64,000 nucleotides of DNA from Sinomicrobium sp. (GCA_029266035.1 JAJUFH010000005.1:1-64000); one strand, 5' to 3'; counted from the stretch's first letter, positions 51,155 to 60,769 are shown. A program made the numbers and translations. Notes: generated by a model not told the origin, from the letters alone.

Positions 51155-52378
51155 ATGAAGAACACAATTGTATATGCCCTTATTCTTTTTGCTGCACATA
51201 TTGCGGTCGGGCAGGAAGTAAAAATCAACAAGAACACTGCCGATTTTGAGTTGGGCAAAGGGCTTAACTTTAATTTCGACGAGGGAAATTATCAATTCAA
51301 TATAGGTGGATTTATTCAGCCGGGCTTTATTTACTCTAAGGCAGACGACATGAAAGCAGAAAGTCAATTCCGAGCCAAGAGGGCGTATTTTCACCTATCG
51401 GGAACAGCATTGCGCGAAAAGGTAAGCTTTTTGATCCGAACTGATTTCAGCTTAAACAAACCCCTGCTCGACGCTTGGGTCGCCTATCATCCAACATCAG
51501 AAATCTCCATTACATTCGGACAAAAGCGAACCTTTACCAACAGTCGTGAAATGACATACGACGAAGACAAATTGCAGTTTACCGAGCGCAGTATGGCCAG
51601 CACGGTATTTAGCGATACCGGAAGGGAATTCGGATTGTTTGTCGAAGGGCGTTTTAAATGGGGTACTGTAGGGATCTCTCCTCAAGTGGCCATCACTTCG
51701 GGAGACGGAAGGAATTCTTTTGGTGCAGATTCAAGAGATACCGATAAAGGCGGACTCAAATACGGCGGAAGGCTGGATGTGTATCCCTTGGGATATTTTA
51801 GCCCCGGCAACGACAATCTGACCGCCGACCTATTGCACGAACAGTCGCTGAAAATGGTCATCGGTGCTGCAGCCAGTTATAACGACGGTGCCAGTAATGC
51901 TGTGGGAGAAGGACATGGAGAATTTGCCATCTACGATGCAGATGGAGAAGTACAACTCCCCGATTACCGAAAGTTTTATGCCGACATCCTGCTCAAATAT
52001 CAAGGATTCTCACTGCTCGCTGAATACGCAAATACCTCCGCAACCGAATTGCAAGAACTCTTTGTGAACGAAGCAGCCAATGTTCCCCTGCTCCCACAAC
52101 AAATCAGTTCCTACCTGATTATAGGTGATGCTTGGAACACTCAGCTGGGCTACACCACCTTGTCGGGATATGGCATAGACCTGAGGTATACGCAACTCCT
52201 TCCTGAATTTAACACTTATTCTGCTTCCCTTTTACAGGAGTCTAAAGCCTATACCTTAGGATTGTCTAAGTATTTTAAAAACAACAACTTGAAATTACAG
52301 ACCAGCTTTTCAAAAATTGAAAATCCGAACGGGCTCGATGAGTTCCGTGGAGAATTGTTATTACAATTGGTTTTTTAG
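51155..52378 (+). CDS. OprP/OprO-like outer membrane porin (second of two)
   Basis: A 407 aa porin from the ATG at 51155 (signal MKNTIVYALILFAAHIAVG). An earlier in-frame ATG at 51134 overlaps the stop of the M14 gene (ATGA) but would add seven residues before the signal peptide, so it is less likely. Motifs shared with the first porin are FNIGGFIQPG, ITFGQKRTFTNSREM, TVFSDTGREFGLFVEG, LKYGGRLDVYPLG and the terminal aromatic. The two are diverged paralogues and may form different pores for the same class of substrate. Confidence 0.85.
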   Translation: MKNTIVYALILFAAHIAVGQEVKINKNTADFELGKGLNFNFDEGNYQFNIGGFIQPGFIYSKADDMKAESQFRAKRAYFHLSGTALREKVSFLIRTDFSLNKPLLDAWVAYHPTSEISITFGQKRTFTNSREMTYDEDKLQFTERSMASTVFSDTGREFGLFVEGRFKWGTVGISPQVAITSGDGRNSFGADSRDTDKGGLKYGGRLDVYPLGYFSPGNDNLTADLLHEQSLKMVIGAAASYNDGASNAVGEGHGEFAIYDADGEVQLPDYRKFYADILLKYQGFSLLAEYANTSATELQELFVNEAANVPLLPQQISSYLIIGDAWNTQLGYTTLSGYGIDLRYTQLLPEFNTYSASLLQESKAYTLGLSKYFKNNNLKLQTSFSKIENPNGLDEFRGELLLQLVF

Positions 52379-52470
52379 TGCAATAAAAAAAGTATTTTTA
52401 CAGCTTTATTCTGTTTAAAAAAGTAGAAGAAAAACACCATTATTGCAACGAAAAAGCCAAACCAAAATAA

Positions 52471-53970
52471 ATGAAAACATCCAATTTTAACAATCAGACT
52501 GCCAAAAATATATTTTTTAAATTACTGGGTCCGCTGTTATTCCTGTTACTGGAAATAATCGGAAAGCCCGAAACCATGTCGGAAGGGGCATTTCATATGC
52601 TGTGTGTAGCCGCGTGGATGGCATCTTGGTGGGTAACAGAAGCTGTGCCTATTGCAGTTACTGCGCTGTTGCCCATAGTATTGTTTCCTCTTACCGGTGC
52701 CCTACCTATAGCAGATACTACAGCTTCTTTTGGACATAAGTATATCTTTCTGTACATGGGCGGCTTTATGCTGGCCATTGCTATTGAACGATGGAACCTT
52801 CACAGGCGTATCGCACTGAGTATTATCGCGTTGATAGGTACAGAACTCACCCGTATTATTCTCGGTTTTATGGTGGCCAGTGCTTTTATCTCTATGTGGA
52901 TATCCAATACCGCCACTGCGGTAATGATGCTTCCCATCGGAATAGCCATCATAGATCAGTTTCCTAAGGACGAGTCCGGACATTCTACTAATTTCGGAAA
53001 AGCGATGATGTTGGGAATAGCTTATAGCTCATCTATCGGCGGTATAGCTACGCTTATTGGCACCCCTCCCAACCTTGTTTTGGCGGGGATATTGGAAAAG
53101 TTATTTCATTTTAAATTAGGCTTCTTAGAGTGGTTCAAAATCGGGTTTCCCATAGCTGTAATACTTTTGATCATTTGTTGGAAATACCTCACCCGCTATG
53201 CTTTCGACTTTAGAGGGATATCCTTTCCGGGGGGACGTGAGGAAGTTTTAAGGATGAAACGCGAACTGGGAAAAATAAGCTATGAGGAAAAAGCGGTACT
53301 CGTAGTATTCAGTATCACATCACTGGCTTGGATATTGCGTTCTTTCATTCAAAAAATTATTCCTGGATTGGACGATACGGTCATAGCGATGGCAGCAGGG
53401 ATATCTCTTTTCCTAATCCCGGCAAAGAACGAAAAACAAAGTCTAATCACTTGGAAAGAAGCGGTTAAATTACCTTGGGGAGTAATCTTACTCTTCGGCG
53501 GAGGAATGGCTCTGGCGGAAGGGTTTACGCAGACAGAACTGGCCAATTGGCTCGGCGGAAACCTCACCCTGTTGGATGGTATGCCGTTCTTGTTGGTGCT
53601 GCTTATTTTAGTAGCCGCAGTAAACTTCCTTACCGAAGTTACCTCCAATATGGCCACTACGGCCATGTTATTGCCCGTACTGGCTCCTATGGCACTCTCG
53701 ATGGACCTAAATCCGTTTGTCATGATGATCGCTGTAACCATTGCTGCTTCCTGTGCCTTTATGTTACCTGTAGCCACCCCTCCTAATGCCATAGTGTTTG
53801 GATCGGGGCACCTCCGCATACCGGATATGATAAAGACTGGAATCGCGATGAATATATTATCGATTATTATTATTACACTGATCGCTTATTTTCTGCTTCC
53901 ATCTATACTGGGTGCCGAAGTCAACTCTTTTCCTGAAGAACTCAAGAAAATAATGGAAGTATCCCCCTGA
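52471..53970 (+). CDS. DASS-family sodium:dicarboxylate transporter (SLC13-like)
   Basis: A 499 aa inner membrane carrier of the divalent anion:sodium symporter family. Both SNT-type substrate motifs are present: SNTATAVMMLPIG near residue 150 and TSNMATTAMLLPVLAP near 393, each followed by a P-P/A-T-P-P-N motif (IGTPPNLVLAGI, ATPPNAIVFGSG). It should import succinate, malate, fumarate or aspartate with Na+. It is the last gene of the cluster, 92 bp after the second porin, and may take up the aspartate-derived acids or have its own promoter. Confidence 0.9.
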   Translation: MKTSNFNNQTAKNIFFKLLGPLLFLLLEIIGKPETMSEGAFHMLCVAAWMASWWVTEAVPIAVTALLPIVLFPLTGALPIADTTASFGHKYIFLYMGGFMLAIAIERWNLHRRIALSIIALIGTELTRIILGFMVASAFISMWISNTATAVMMLPIGIAIIDQFPKDESGHSTNFGKAMMLGIAYSSSIGGIATLIGTPPNLVLAGILEKLFHFKLGFLEWFKIGFPIAVILLIICWKYLTRYAFDFRGISFPGGREEVLRMKRELGKISYEEKAVLVVFSITSLAWILRSFIQKIIPGLDDTVIAMAAGISLFLIPAKNEKQSLITWKEAVKLPWGVILLFGGGMALAEGFTQTELANWLGGNLTLLDGMPFLLVLLILVAAVNFLTEVTSNMATTAMLLPVLAPMALSMDLNPFVMMIAVTIAASCAFMLPVATPPNAIVFGSGHLRIPDMIKTGIAMNILSIIIITLIAYFLLPSILGAEVNSFPEELKKIMEVSP

Positions 53971-54038
53971 TTTTCATCTGGCACATATTTTGTTCAAGCA
54001 TTGGCTTATAGTACTAACCATCATTTGTAAAAATTTAG

Positions 54039-54722
54039 ATGAGAACACTTTTAGCCATACTTATAATCGGACTATTCTATTCGTGCAATTCAGAGAAGAA
54101 AAAACTTCTGGCGGAGAACAACAAGCTGAAATTAGAAATCGACCATTTAAAAACTCAAATAGATTCCCTCAACGCCCTTCCAAGCGTAAAATTTGAAAAA
54201 CTTGCGGTTCAAGACAAGATCTTAGACTCCCTCAGAACGATAAAAGGAAGTAGCTACATATCTGATTTGAAATGGAACAAACTCAAGACGGACGATTCCC
54301 TAATGACGGATTCGTATATGAAGTTTGCCAAAGAGAACCCCGGTTCTATCCTGTCGGTAGTGGCATATGACAGGATAGGCAATATCTACAACAGTCGCAA
54401 TGGCTTGGACTACAACCAAATTACAGGAACCTATAAACTGGATAGCATTAAGGGACTTTGCTTTACCCCCGACTACAAGGTGAAAGTAAATGAGAGACTC
54501 GAAATTACCAGCGATAAAAAATTTAAAGTCTACAAAAATGGTGTGCTTGTAGAAAATAGGGACTTCGAATTAGTGCCTATTCCGATATGGTATTACCACA
54601 CCAAATTGTATATTGAAGGAAAAGGATTTTACGCTATCTCTGTTAAGACAAACAAATCGATCGCAATCGGTAAGGCTGCGGTTATAGGAGGTGAATTTAA
54701 AGTATACGAGAAGGTGGATTGA
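54039..54722 (+). CDS. Lipoprotein of unknown function with coiled coil
   Basis: A 227 aa lipoprotein with Cys16 (GLFYSC). Residues 20-50 form a charged coiled coil (KLLAENNKLKLEIDHLKTQ). The rest (about 60-225) is a mixed alpha-beta stretch with KFAKENPGSILSVVAYDRIG and KIGKAAVIGGEFKVYEKVD-like ends that match no family I recognise. It is preceded by the DASS gene (68 bp) but does not look like part of that operon. A strong terminator follows. Function is not inferred. Confidence 0.65.
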   Translation: MRTLLAILIIGLFYSCNSEKKKLLAENNKLKLEIDHLKTQIDSLNALPSVKFEKLAVQDKILDSLRTIKGSSYISDLKWNKLKTDDSLMTDSYMKFAKENPGSILSVVAYDRIGNIYNSRNGLDYNQITGTYKLDSIKGLCFTPDYKVKVNERLEITSDKKFKVYKNGVLVENRDFELVPIPIWYYHTKLYIEGKGFYAISVKTNKSIAIGKAAVIGGEFKVYEKVD

Positions 54723-54725
54723 CAT

Positions 54726-54766
54726 AAAAAAATTGCAGATAGCGATCTACCATCTGCAATTTTTTA
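54726..54766. terminator. Bidirectional intrinsic terminator
   Basis: AAAAATTGCAGAT (54728-54740) and ATCTGCAATTTTT (54752-54764) pair perfectly around an 11-nt loop, with A runs before and T runs after. It serves the lipoprotein on the plus strand and the alcohol dehydrogenase on the minus strand. Confidence 0.88.
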
Positions 54767-54782
54767 TTAGGCACTATTAAAA

Positions 54783-55838
54783 CTAATTCTTCAAGCTCGC
54801 CATATCGATTACAAAGCGGTATTTTACATCGCTTTTTAAAAGGCGTTCGTAGGCTTTGTTGATGTCTTGTATAGCAATCATCTCTATGTCTGAAGTGATA
54901 TTGTGTTTTCCACAGAAATCGAGCATTTCCTGAGTTTCAGCAATACCGCCAATCATAGAGCCGGCAAAAGTTCTTCGCGAAGAAATCAGGCTAAATGCCG
55001 CTACGGGAAGCGGATGCTCCGGTGCGCCTACAAGGGTCAGCGAACCATCTCTTCGCAACAGGCTCAAGTACGAATTGATGTCGTGCTGTGCGGAGACGCA
55101 GTCCAATATAAAGTGAAGTGATCCTGCATTTTCTTTCATCTGTTCAGCATCGGTAGAGAGGACAACCCTATCGGCTCCCAACCGTTTTGCATCTTCCACT
55201 TTAGAAGCAGAAGTGGTAATCACCACGACTTCAGCACCCATAGCACTGGCGAGTTTTACCGCCATATGACCTAAACCGCCTATACCTACAATTCCCACTT
55301 TTTTACCGGGTCCTACATTCCAGTGCCTCAGGGGAGAATAGGTAGTAATCCCTGCACATAGCAAAGGTGCAGCTGCGGCGAGATTCAGGTTTTCCGGAAC
55401 CCGCAATACAAAATCTTCATCTACTACTACACGTTCTGAATAACCACCAAAAGTCTGAATGTTTAAATGCTTGTCGTGTGAATTGTAGGTTCCCGTATTT
55501 CCCGCTTCACAATATTGCTCTAAGCCTTCTTTACAACTTTCGCACTCTCTACAACTATCTACCATACAACCTACCCCTACCATATCACCTACTTGAAATT
55601 TGGAAACCTCATTTCCGATTCTCGTGATACGGCCTACAATCTCGTGTCCAGGCACATTGGGATATACAGTACCACCCCATTCGTTTCTCGCCGTGTGTAA
55701 ATCGGAATGGCAAACGCCGCAGTATAAAATATCTATTTCAACGTCTTTGGCTGTTACTTCCCGACGTTCAATACTCAATTGTTTCAAGTCGGCTGTCGGA
55801 GCCTCCGTTCCAAATGCTTTTACAGTTTGTGTGCTCAT
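54783..55838 (-). CDS. Zinc-dependent NAD(P)H alcohol dehydrogenase/aldehyde reductase (YahK/CAD-like)
   Basis: A 351 aa medium-chain dehydrogenase from the ATG at 55838 (MSTQTVKAFGTEAPTADLK). The catalytic zinc ligands are C43 (GVCHSDLH) and H65-E66 (GHEIVG). The structural zinc cysteines are C96, C99, C102 and C110 in the CRECESCKEGLEQYC loop. The cofactor fold GIVGIGGLGHMAVKLA is near residue 175. The closest family is the cinnamyl-alcohol/YahK broad-specificity NADPH aldehyde reductases. The physiological substrate is unknown. Confidence 0.9.
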   Translation of the reverse strand: MSTQTVKAFGTEAPTADLKQLSIERREVTAKDVEIDILYCGVCHSDLHTARNEWGGTVYPNVPGHEIVGRITRIGNEVSKFQVGDMVGVGCMVDSCRECESCKEGLEQYCEAGNTGTYNSHDKHLNIQTFGGYSERVVVDEDFVLRVPENLNLAAAAPLLCAGITTYSPLRHWNVGPGKKVGIVGIGGLGHMAVKLASAMGAEVVVITTSASKVEDAKRLGADRVVLSTDAEQMKENAGSLHFILDCVSAQHDINSYLSLLRRDGSLTLVGAPEHPLPVAAFSLISSRRTFAGSMIGGIAETQEMLDFCGKHNITSDIEMIAIQDINKAYERLLKSDVKYRFVIDMASLKN

Positions 55839-56053
55839 AATTTTTTTTATAAAAATATGAAACTGTTTACTTTTTGAGGTGTTTTTCACCCTCTTTTTTC
55901 CCGGCAAAATTGGTGGTAGCAAAAAAAATCAGTAAAATTGTCTATTATTTCACCCGAACTTAACAAAACTCCCAAATCGCGAATAATCTTGCTATTTTAT
56001 AAGGGATTTTGGTATTTGAAGCAGTGGCTTAACCGAAAAGATGATATAATGTC

Positions 56054-56743
56054 ATGAAGATGAATTGTATAATTGTTGATGACTCAAATATACAGCGTAT
56101 GGCTGTGGCGAAGTTGATAAATAGTATTCCTCATCTCCATCTCGTGGCCGAATACGGAAATGCCATGGAAGCTAAAAACGGACTAAAGTCTAAAAACATA
56201 GACTTAATCTTTCTCGATATCGAAATGCCCATTATTACCGGCTTTGACCTTCTCGAATCACTACAAGATCCTCCCCAGGTAATCCTGATTACAGGAAAGG
56301 CAGAATACGCGCTAAAAGCCTTTGATTACGACGTTACTGATTATCTTCACAAGCCTGTATCACCAGAGCGTTTTGAAATGGCTGTAAAAAGAGCGCTCAA
56401 CACACATAAGTTGAAAGTGGCAGCCAAGGAAGATGACGATCATATTTTTGTAAAGAGCAATCTCAAAAAACATAAGGTTTTCCTCAACGAAATTAAATGG
56501 ATTGAGGCGTTGGGTGATTACGTAAAACTGGTTACCGACAAAGAAGGGATTGTGATACTTTCTACCATGAAATCTTTTGAAAAAGAACTCCCGCCCGATC
56601 GTTTTATGCGCATTCACAAATCCTTTATCATCAATCTTGACAAGGTAAATCGCTATAACAGCAAAGAGGTAGAAGTTAGTGGCACCATACTTCCGTTGAG
56701 CAGAAATCGCAAGATGAAACTAGCCGAAATTCTCGGTAAGTAG
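56054..56743 (+). CDS. LytTR-family response regulator
   Basis: A 229 aa response regulator. The receiver domain (1-120) has D9/D10 and phospho-acceptor D55 (LIFLDIEMPI), K85 (ITGKAEYAL) and PVSPERF. A LytTR DNA-binding domain covers about 130-228 (HIFVKSNLKKHKVFLNEIKWIEALGDYVKLVT, FMRIHKSFIINLDKVNRY). Two in-frame ATG codons (56054 and 56060) are possible. No histidine kinase gene is adjacent, so the cognate kinase is elsewhere. It ends 6 bp before priA, which converges. Confidence 0.93.
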   Translation: MKMNCIIVDDSNIQRMAVAKLINSIPHLHLVAEYGNAMEAKNGLKSKNIDLIFLDIEMPIITGFDLLESLQDPPQVILITGKAEYALKAFDYDVTDYLHKPVSPERFEMAVKRALNTHKLKVAAKEDDDHIFVKSNLKKHKVFLNEIKWIEALGDYVKLVTDKEGIVILSTMKSFEKELPPDRFMRIHKSFIINLDKVNRYNSKEVEVSGTILPLSRNRKMKLAEILGK

Positions 56744-56749
56744 CACTGT

Positions 56750-59224
56750 CTAATAGCAATCCACATCAAAGATAAGCCGCACGCTGCGATAGGTCGATAT
56801 GGCAGAAAAACTGTTTTTTATACGCCACAGCACGCCTTTAACAGTTTTGAGGGATTGATCTCTCGGAATCTTAATGGTGATGTCTTTGATATACTGATTC
56901 CTTATACGACCAATAGCGGGAGATTCGGGGCCTAGTATATAATCTTTTTTCCACTCTCCTGAAACAAAGGAGTTTCTAACGCTGCCTGCAAACCAATTTG
57001 CAGCCTCTTCGGCTATCTGATAGTTCCGATGGCGTATCGATATCCTGATCAGCCTAAAAAAAGGTGGATAAGCAAATTGTTTTCGCTCGTTGAGCTGGTC
57101 GTTTAGCATATCTTTATACTTGTTCATCGAAGCCTGTTGCAGAATTTGATGATAGGGATTATATGTCTGAATAAGTACTTTCCCCCTTTTTTCAGTCCGC
57201 CCCGCACGGCCGGCCACTTGTATAATCAACTGAAAGCTGCGCTCAAATGCTCGAAAATCCGGATAGTTGAGCAGGCTGTCTGCATTCATTATGCCTACAA
57301 GGCTAACTTTTCTAAAATCCAACCCCTTGGTAATCATCTGTGTACCTACCAGTATATCGATTTCATGCTGTTCAAAAGCGCTGATAATCTTCTCATATCC
57401 GTATTTACCACGAGTGGTATCGGAGTCCATTCGCCCTATTCGAGCATGCGGAAACAGTGTTCTCAGCTCCTCTTCCACCTGTTCTGTACCCAGTCCTTTC
57501 ACATTCAAACTATGACTCCCACAGGCTACACAGCTTTTGGGCAAAGCCATTGCATATCCACAATAGTGACATCTCAACTGCTTGCGGTTGCGGTGGTAAG
57601 TAAGGCTAACGTCGCAGTTAGGACACTGTGGGGTATGTCCGCATTCCTCACATTCCATAACGGGGGCATACCCCCTTCTGTTCTGAAAGAGAATAAGCTG
57701 TTCTCCTTCCGACAATACCTCTTCAATTTCCTCAATCATCCGATCGGAAAAATGAGCTTTCATTCTCTTTTTCCTCGTCCGCTCCTTAATATCTACAAGC
57801 TCCATTTCGGGCAGCAGCACATTTCCGTATCTCCGGCTCAATCCTACCAGTCCGTACTTTCCTGTTTTAGCATTATAACTGCTCTCCACACTGGGAGTAG
57901 CCGATCCTAACAGTACTTTGGCTCCGTACATTTTTCCGAGTACAATGGCCATGTCTCTCCCGTGATATCTCGGAGCGGGATCGTACTGTTTAAAAGAAGA
58001 TTCGTGTTCTTCATCTACCACAATCAAGCCCAAATCGGAAAAAGGCAGGAATACGGCCGACCGTGCACCGAGCACAATCTGCGCCCGGGAAGACCGATCC
58101 AGAAGATGATACCATACCTCTATACGCTCGTTATTGGAGTATTTTGAATGATATACACTCACTTTATCACCAAAATAGCGCTGCAAACGACCGATAAGTT
58201 GAGAAGTGAGTGCTATTTCCGGTAGGAGATACAACACTTGTTGTCCACGAGCTATGACCTCCTCTATCAATTTTACGTAGACTTCGGTTTTTCCGGAAGA
58301 GGTGACACCGTATAGCAGACTTACATCCTTTTCCTCAAACTGGTCCCTTATCTCTTTTAGTGCCTTGTCTTGATATTCATTTAAAGTAACTGAGGGCTCT
58401 GTACTACCACCGCTGTATTTCACCCTGTCGGTTTGCAGGTAATAATCTTCCAGGATTTCCTTGTCGAGAAGACTTTTGATGACCGCTGCAGAAGCGCCGC
58501 TACTTTCCTGTAGTGTTTTTAGTTTTACTGGCTTTCGGGTGGTTGCAGAAAGGGAAAAAAGTGAAAGTAATACCTCTCTTTGCTTTGGAGCTCTGCTCAT
58601 CTCATCTAGCAATTCCCGCAGTGAGGCTTCGTCGGCATAGCGGGATGCTATTTGCACAAATCTCAGGAGTTTGGGTTTGTAACGCTCTTGAATTTTCTCT
58701 TTTACCTTTACAATTCCTTTTTCCAAAAGTCGCTTGAGTACCGGAAGCGTATTTTTCTTGTCCAGTATAGCTGCAATTTCATTTACTTTGAGAATAGGTT
58801 GATGTTGTAAGGCCTCAAAAATAAGCCATTCGTCGTCTTTTAACTCTTCTTCGCCACCCTTAAAATCGTCATTGCGCAACACTATGGTCTCACTTTCCAA
58901 TAACAGCCCCCCCGGCAGAGCTGCCCTAAAAACCTCACCTACAGTACACATATAATACGAAGCCATCCAAAACCACAATTCCATCTGTTTGTTTGTAACC
59001 AGCGGAGTCTCGTCCAATATCTTGTGGATCTCCTTAGCTTCGTACAATTGCGGAGGGGTGCGGTGCACGCGAAATGCCAATGCTGTATATACTTTCGACT
59101 TGCCAAAGGGAACGGCAATACGCATTCCCGGTTGCAGGCTATGGTATTCCTCTTCAGCAATGCGATAGGTAAACTGTTTTTCTAAGGGTATAGGTAGAAT
59201 AACATCTACAAAATACTGTTGCAT
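56750..59224 (-). CDS. priA: Primosomal protein N' (replication restart helicase)
   Basis: A 824 aa DEXH-box helicase that loads the replisome at stalled forks. An N-terminal 3'BD region (1-105) precedes a wing domain. The Walker A motif GVTSSGKT is at 306-313 and the DEEHE box follows near residue 400. Zinc-binding clusters are CEECGHTPQCPNCDVSLTYH and CHYCG/CVACG. The helicase C-terminal motifs ILVGTQMITKGLDF and QVAGRAGR come next. It is full length with all features, hence active. Confidence 0.96.
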   Translation of the reverse strand: MQQYFVDVILPIPLEKQFTYRIAEEEYHSLQPGMRIAVPFGKSKVYTALAFRVHRTPPQLYEAKEIHKILDETPLVTNKQMELWFWMASYYMCTVGEVFRAALPGGLLLESETIVLRNDDFKGGEEELKDDEWLIFEALQHQPILKVNEIAAILDKKNTLPVLKRLLEKGIVKVKEKIQERYKPKLLRFVQIASRYADEASLRELLDEMSRAPKQREVLLSLFSLSATTRKPVKLKTLQESSGASAAVIKSLLDKEILEDYYLQTDRVKYSGGSTEPSVTLNEYQDKALKEIRDQFEEKDVSLLYGVTSSGKTEVYVKLIEEVIARGQQVLYLLPEIALTSQLIGRLQRYFGDKVSVYHSKYSNNERIEVWYHLLDRSSRAQIVLGARSAVFLPFSDLGLIVVDEEHESSFKQYDPAPRYHGRDMAIVLGKMYGAKVLLGSATPSVESSYNAKTGKYGLVGLSRRYGNVLLPEMELVDIKERTRKKRMKAHFSDRMIEEIEEVLSEGEQLILFQNRRGYAPVMECEECGHTPQCPNCDVSLTYHRNRKQLRCHYCGYAMALPKSCVACGSHSLNVKGLGTEQVEEELRTLFPHARIGRMDSDTTRGKYGYEKIISAFEQHEIDILVGTQMITKGLDFRKVSLVGIMNADSLLNYPDFRAFERSFQLIIQVAGRAGRTEKRGKVLIQTYNPYHQILQQASMNKYKDMLNDQLNERKQFAYPPFFRLIRISIRHRNYQIAEEAANWFAGSVRNSFVSGEWKKDYILGPESPAIGRIRNQYIKDITIKIPRDQSLKTVKGVLWRIKNSFSAISTYRSVRLIFDVDCY

Positions 59225-59274
59225 AAAACAAAGATAAGAAAGGGACGCTTATCGGACTACCGGAATGCAAAAAA

Positions 59275-59706
59275 TCAATCCACTCTAAACCAATTTTGGG
59301 TGCGAAACAAAAAGGCCACATATCCCCTGACGTTCAGTTTTCCCTGATCCTCCTCATCGACCCATATCTTACACTTGTATTCCTTTCCTTTGTTGGGATC
59401 GAGAATAGTGCCTCCGGAATACTCATTTCCGTCTTTTTTCAAACCATCGATAATGATCATATTGAGTATGGGTTGATCTTTTTTCTCTCCCTTGCATTTA
59501 TCACAGCGGGCATCCTGCCTGTCCTTGTTTAATATTTCTACAACCTTACCGTAAACCTTACCGTCTTCTTCGTATATTTCAACGATAGATTTTTCCTGAC
59601 CAGTCTCGTCGTCTATAGTTTTCCACTTTCCGAATACACTTTGTGCACTCACCGAAAAAACAGTACACATACACAGTACTGCAAAGCATATTATTGCCTG
59701 TTTCAT
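59275..59706 (-). CDS. DUF2147 secreted protein
   Basis: A 143 aa protein with signal MKQAIICFAVLCMCTVFSVSA cleaved before QSVFGKWK. The mature part is the DUF2147 beta-barrel: GKWKTIDDETGQEKSIVEIYEEDGKVYGKVV, then C-x-x-C-K-G at CDKCKG and GGTILDPNKGKEYKCKI with LNVRGY near the end. Such proteins are small outer membrane or periplasmic domains of unknown role, sometimes called acyl-binding. It is 50 bp upstream of priA in transcription order. Confidence 0.88.
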   Translation of the reverse strand: MKQAIICFAVLCMCTVFSVSAQSVFGKWKTIDDETGQEKSIVEIYEEDGKVYGKVVEILNKDRQDARCDKCKGEKKDQPILNMIIIDGLKKDGNEYSGGTILDPNKGKEYKCKIWVDEEDQGKLNVRGYVAFLFRTQNWFRVD

Positions 59707-59767
59707 AAGTTTGTGATTTATAATTTAACCAACCCCTTTACATACTAAATACTACCACCTAAATATA

Positions 59768-60709
59768 CTAAAAATTCCGTTTCAGACTGCGAAGGGAGGC
59801 GTTAAGTTCAAAACCCAATAGCAGTATATTGGAGTTGAGCCATATATACAACATCAGTATGAGTAGAGCCCCTATGGAGCCGTAAAGTTCGTTGTACTGA
59901 GAAAAATTTTCTATATACACCCCAAAAAAATAGGAAGTAAGCACAAACAAAATTGTGGTGAGTAGAGCCCCTGGAGAGAAAAAACGGGTGTTTTTACCCT
60001 CTATAGTACCGTAATAATAGAGTATGGCTGTAAAAAGATAGGTGATAAAAACAAAGAAAAAGAATTTGATCACATTGATCCACTGGTCTGCATTTTCCAC
60101 ATATCCGCTATTGCTCAGTCGCTCTATAATATCGGTTTGCAAGAACACTAAGACTACCACAGAGAGCAGTAGTAACAACGCCATAATCACCGCTACTCCA
60201 AGGGCTACAATATACTGTCGTATCACATTGCGGTTGAGGCTAACGTGGTAGGAGTTCTCAAAGCCTCCGAAAACGGCGTTGATTCCGTTGGTCATTAAAA
60301 AAACGGACAACAAGAAGACAGAAGAGAGCAAACCTCCCCTTTTCTTGTCGGCTATATCTCCAAAAACAGGGTTAAAATAAGAGGCCGTTTCCGGGGGGAG
60401 TAGGCCGTCGATAAAATGGAGGAATTCCATTCTGAAATCATCTGCCGTCATATCGGGTAGTACAAAAGGGATATAAGGAATTAGGTTAAGTACAAAAAGT
60501 AAAAATGGAAAAATAGCCATAAAAAAGCTAAAAGATATGGCGCTGGCTCTATAGGTGAGCGCGCCCTTCACTATACCCAAAGCATACATTTCCAGCAGGT
60601 CGTATACAGAAAGTCCCTCAAATGCTTTGAGTTTGATCTTCTTAAAAAAAGCGACCAAGGAGCGTACCACCGGTATTTTTTCCAGTTTTTCCTCTATTTC
60701 TACAGACAT
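59768..60709 (-). CDS. YihY/virulence factor BrkB family membrane protein
   Basis: A 313 aa inner membrane protein with about six transmembrane helices. It begins with a short soluble stretch and then the family segments YRASAISFSFFMAIFPFLLFVLNLIPYIP, FLMTNGINAVFGGFENSYHV, the GTIEGKNTRFFSPGALLTTILFVLTSYFFGVYIENF strand-loop-helix, and YGSIGALLILMLYIWLNSNILLLGFELNA. The family was once thought to be RNase BN; the role is now unclear, possibly lipid transport. It is 60 bp from nadC in the same orientation. Confidence 0.9.
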   Translation of the reverse strand: MSVEIEEKLEKIPVVRSLVAFFKKIKLKAFEGLSVYDLLEMYALGIVKGALTYRASAISFSFFMAIFPFLLFVLNLIPYIPFVLPDMTADDFRMEFLHFIDGLLPPETASYFNPVFGDIADKKRGGLLSSVFLLSVFLMTNGINAVFGGFENSYHVSLNRNVIRQYIVALGVAVIMALLLLLSVVVLVFLQTDIIERLSNSGYVENADQWINVIKFFFFVFITYLFTAILYYYGTIEGKNTRFFSPGALLTTILFVLTSYFFGVYIENFSQYNELYGSIGALLILMLYIWLNSNILLLGFELNASLRSLKRNF

Positions 60710-60769
60710 ATCGAGTCTTGATTATAGCTCACAGGCATCGTATTTAATATTTTCCGTATATCCCCTCAC

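Noticed and set aside
48256-52378. Phosphate-uptake locus based on the porin family name
   Set aside because: No Pst, Phn, phosphatase or PhoB-type gene is nearby; the neighbours are peptidases and dicarboxylate carriers.
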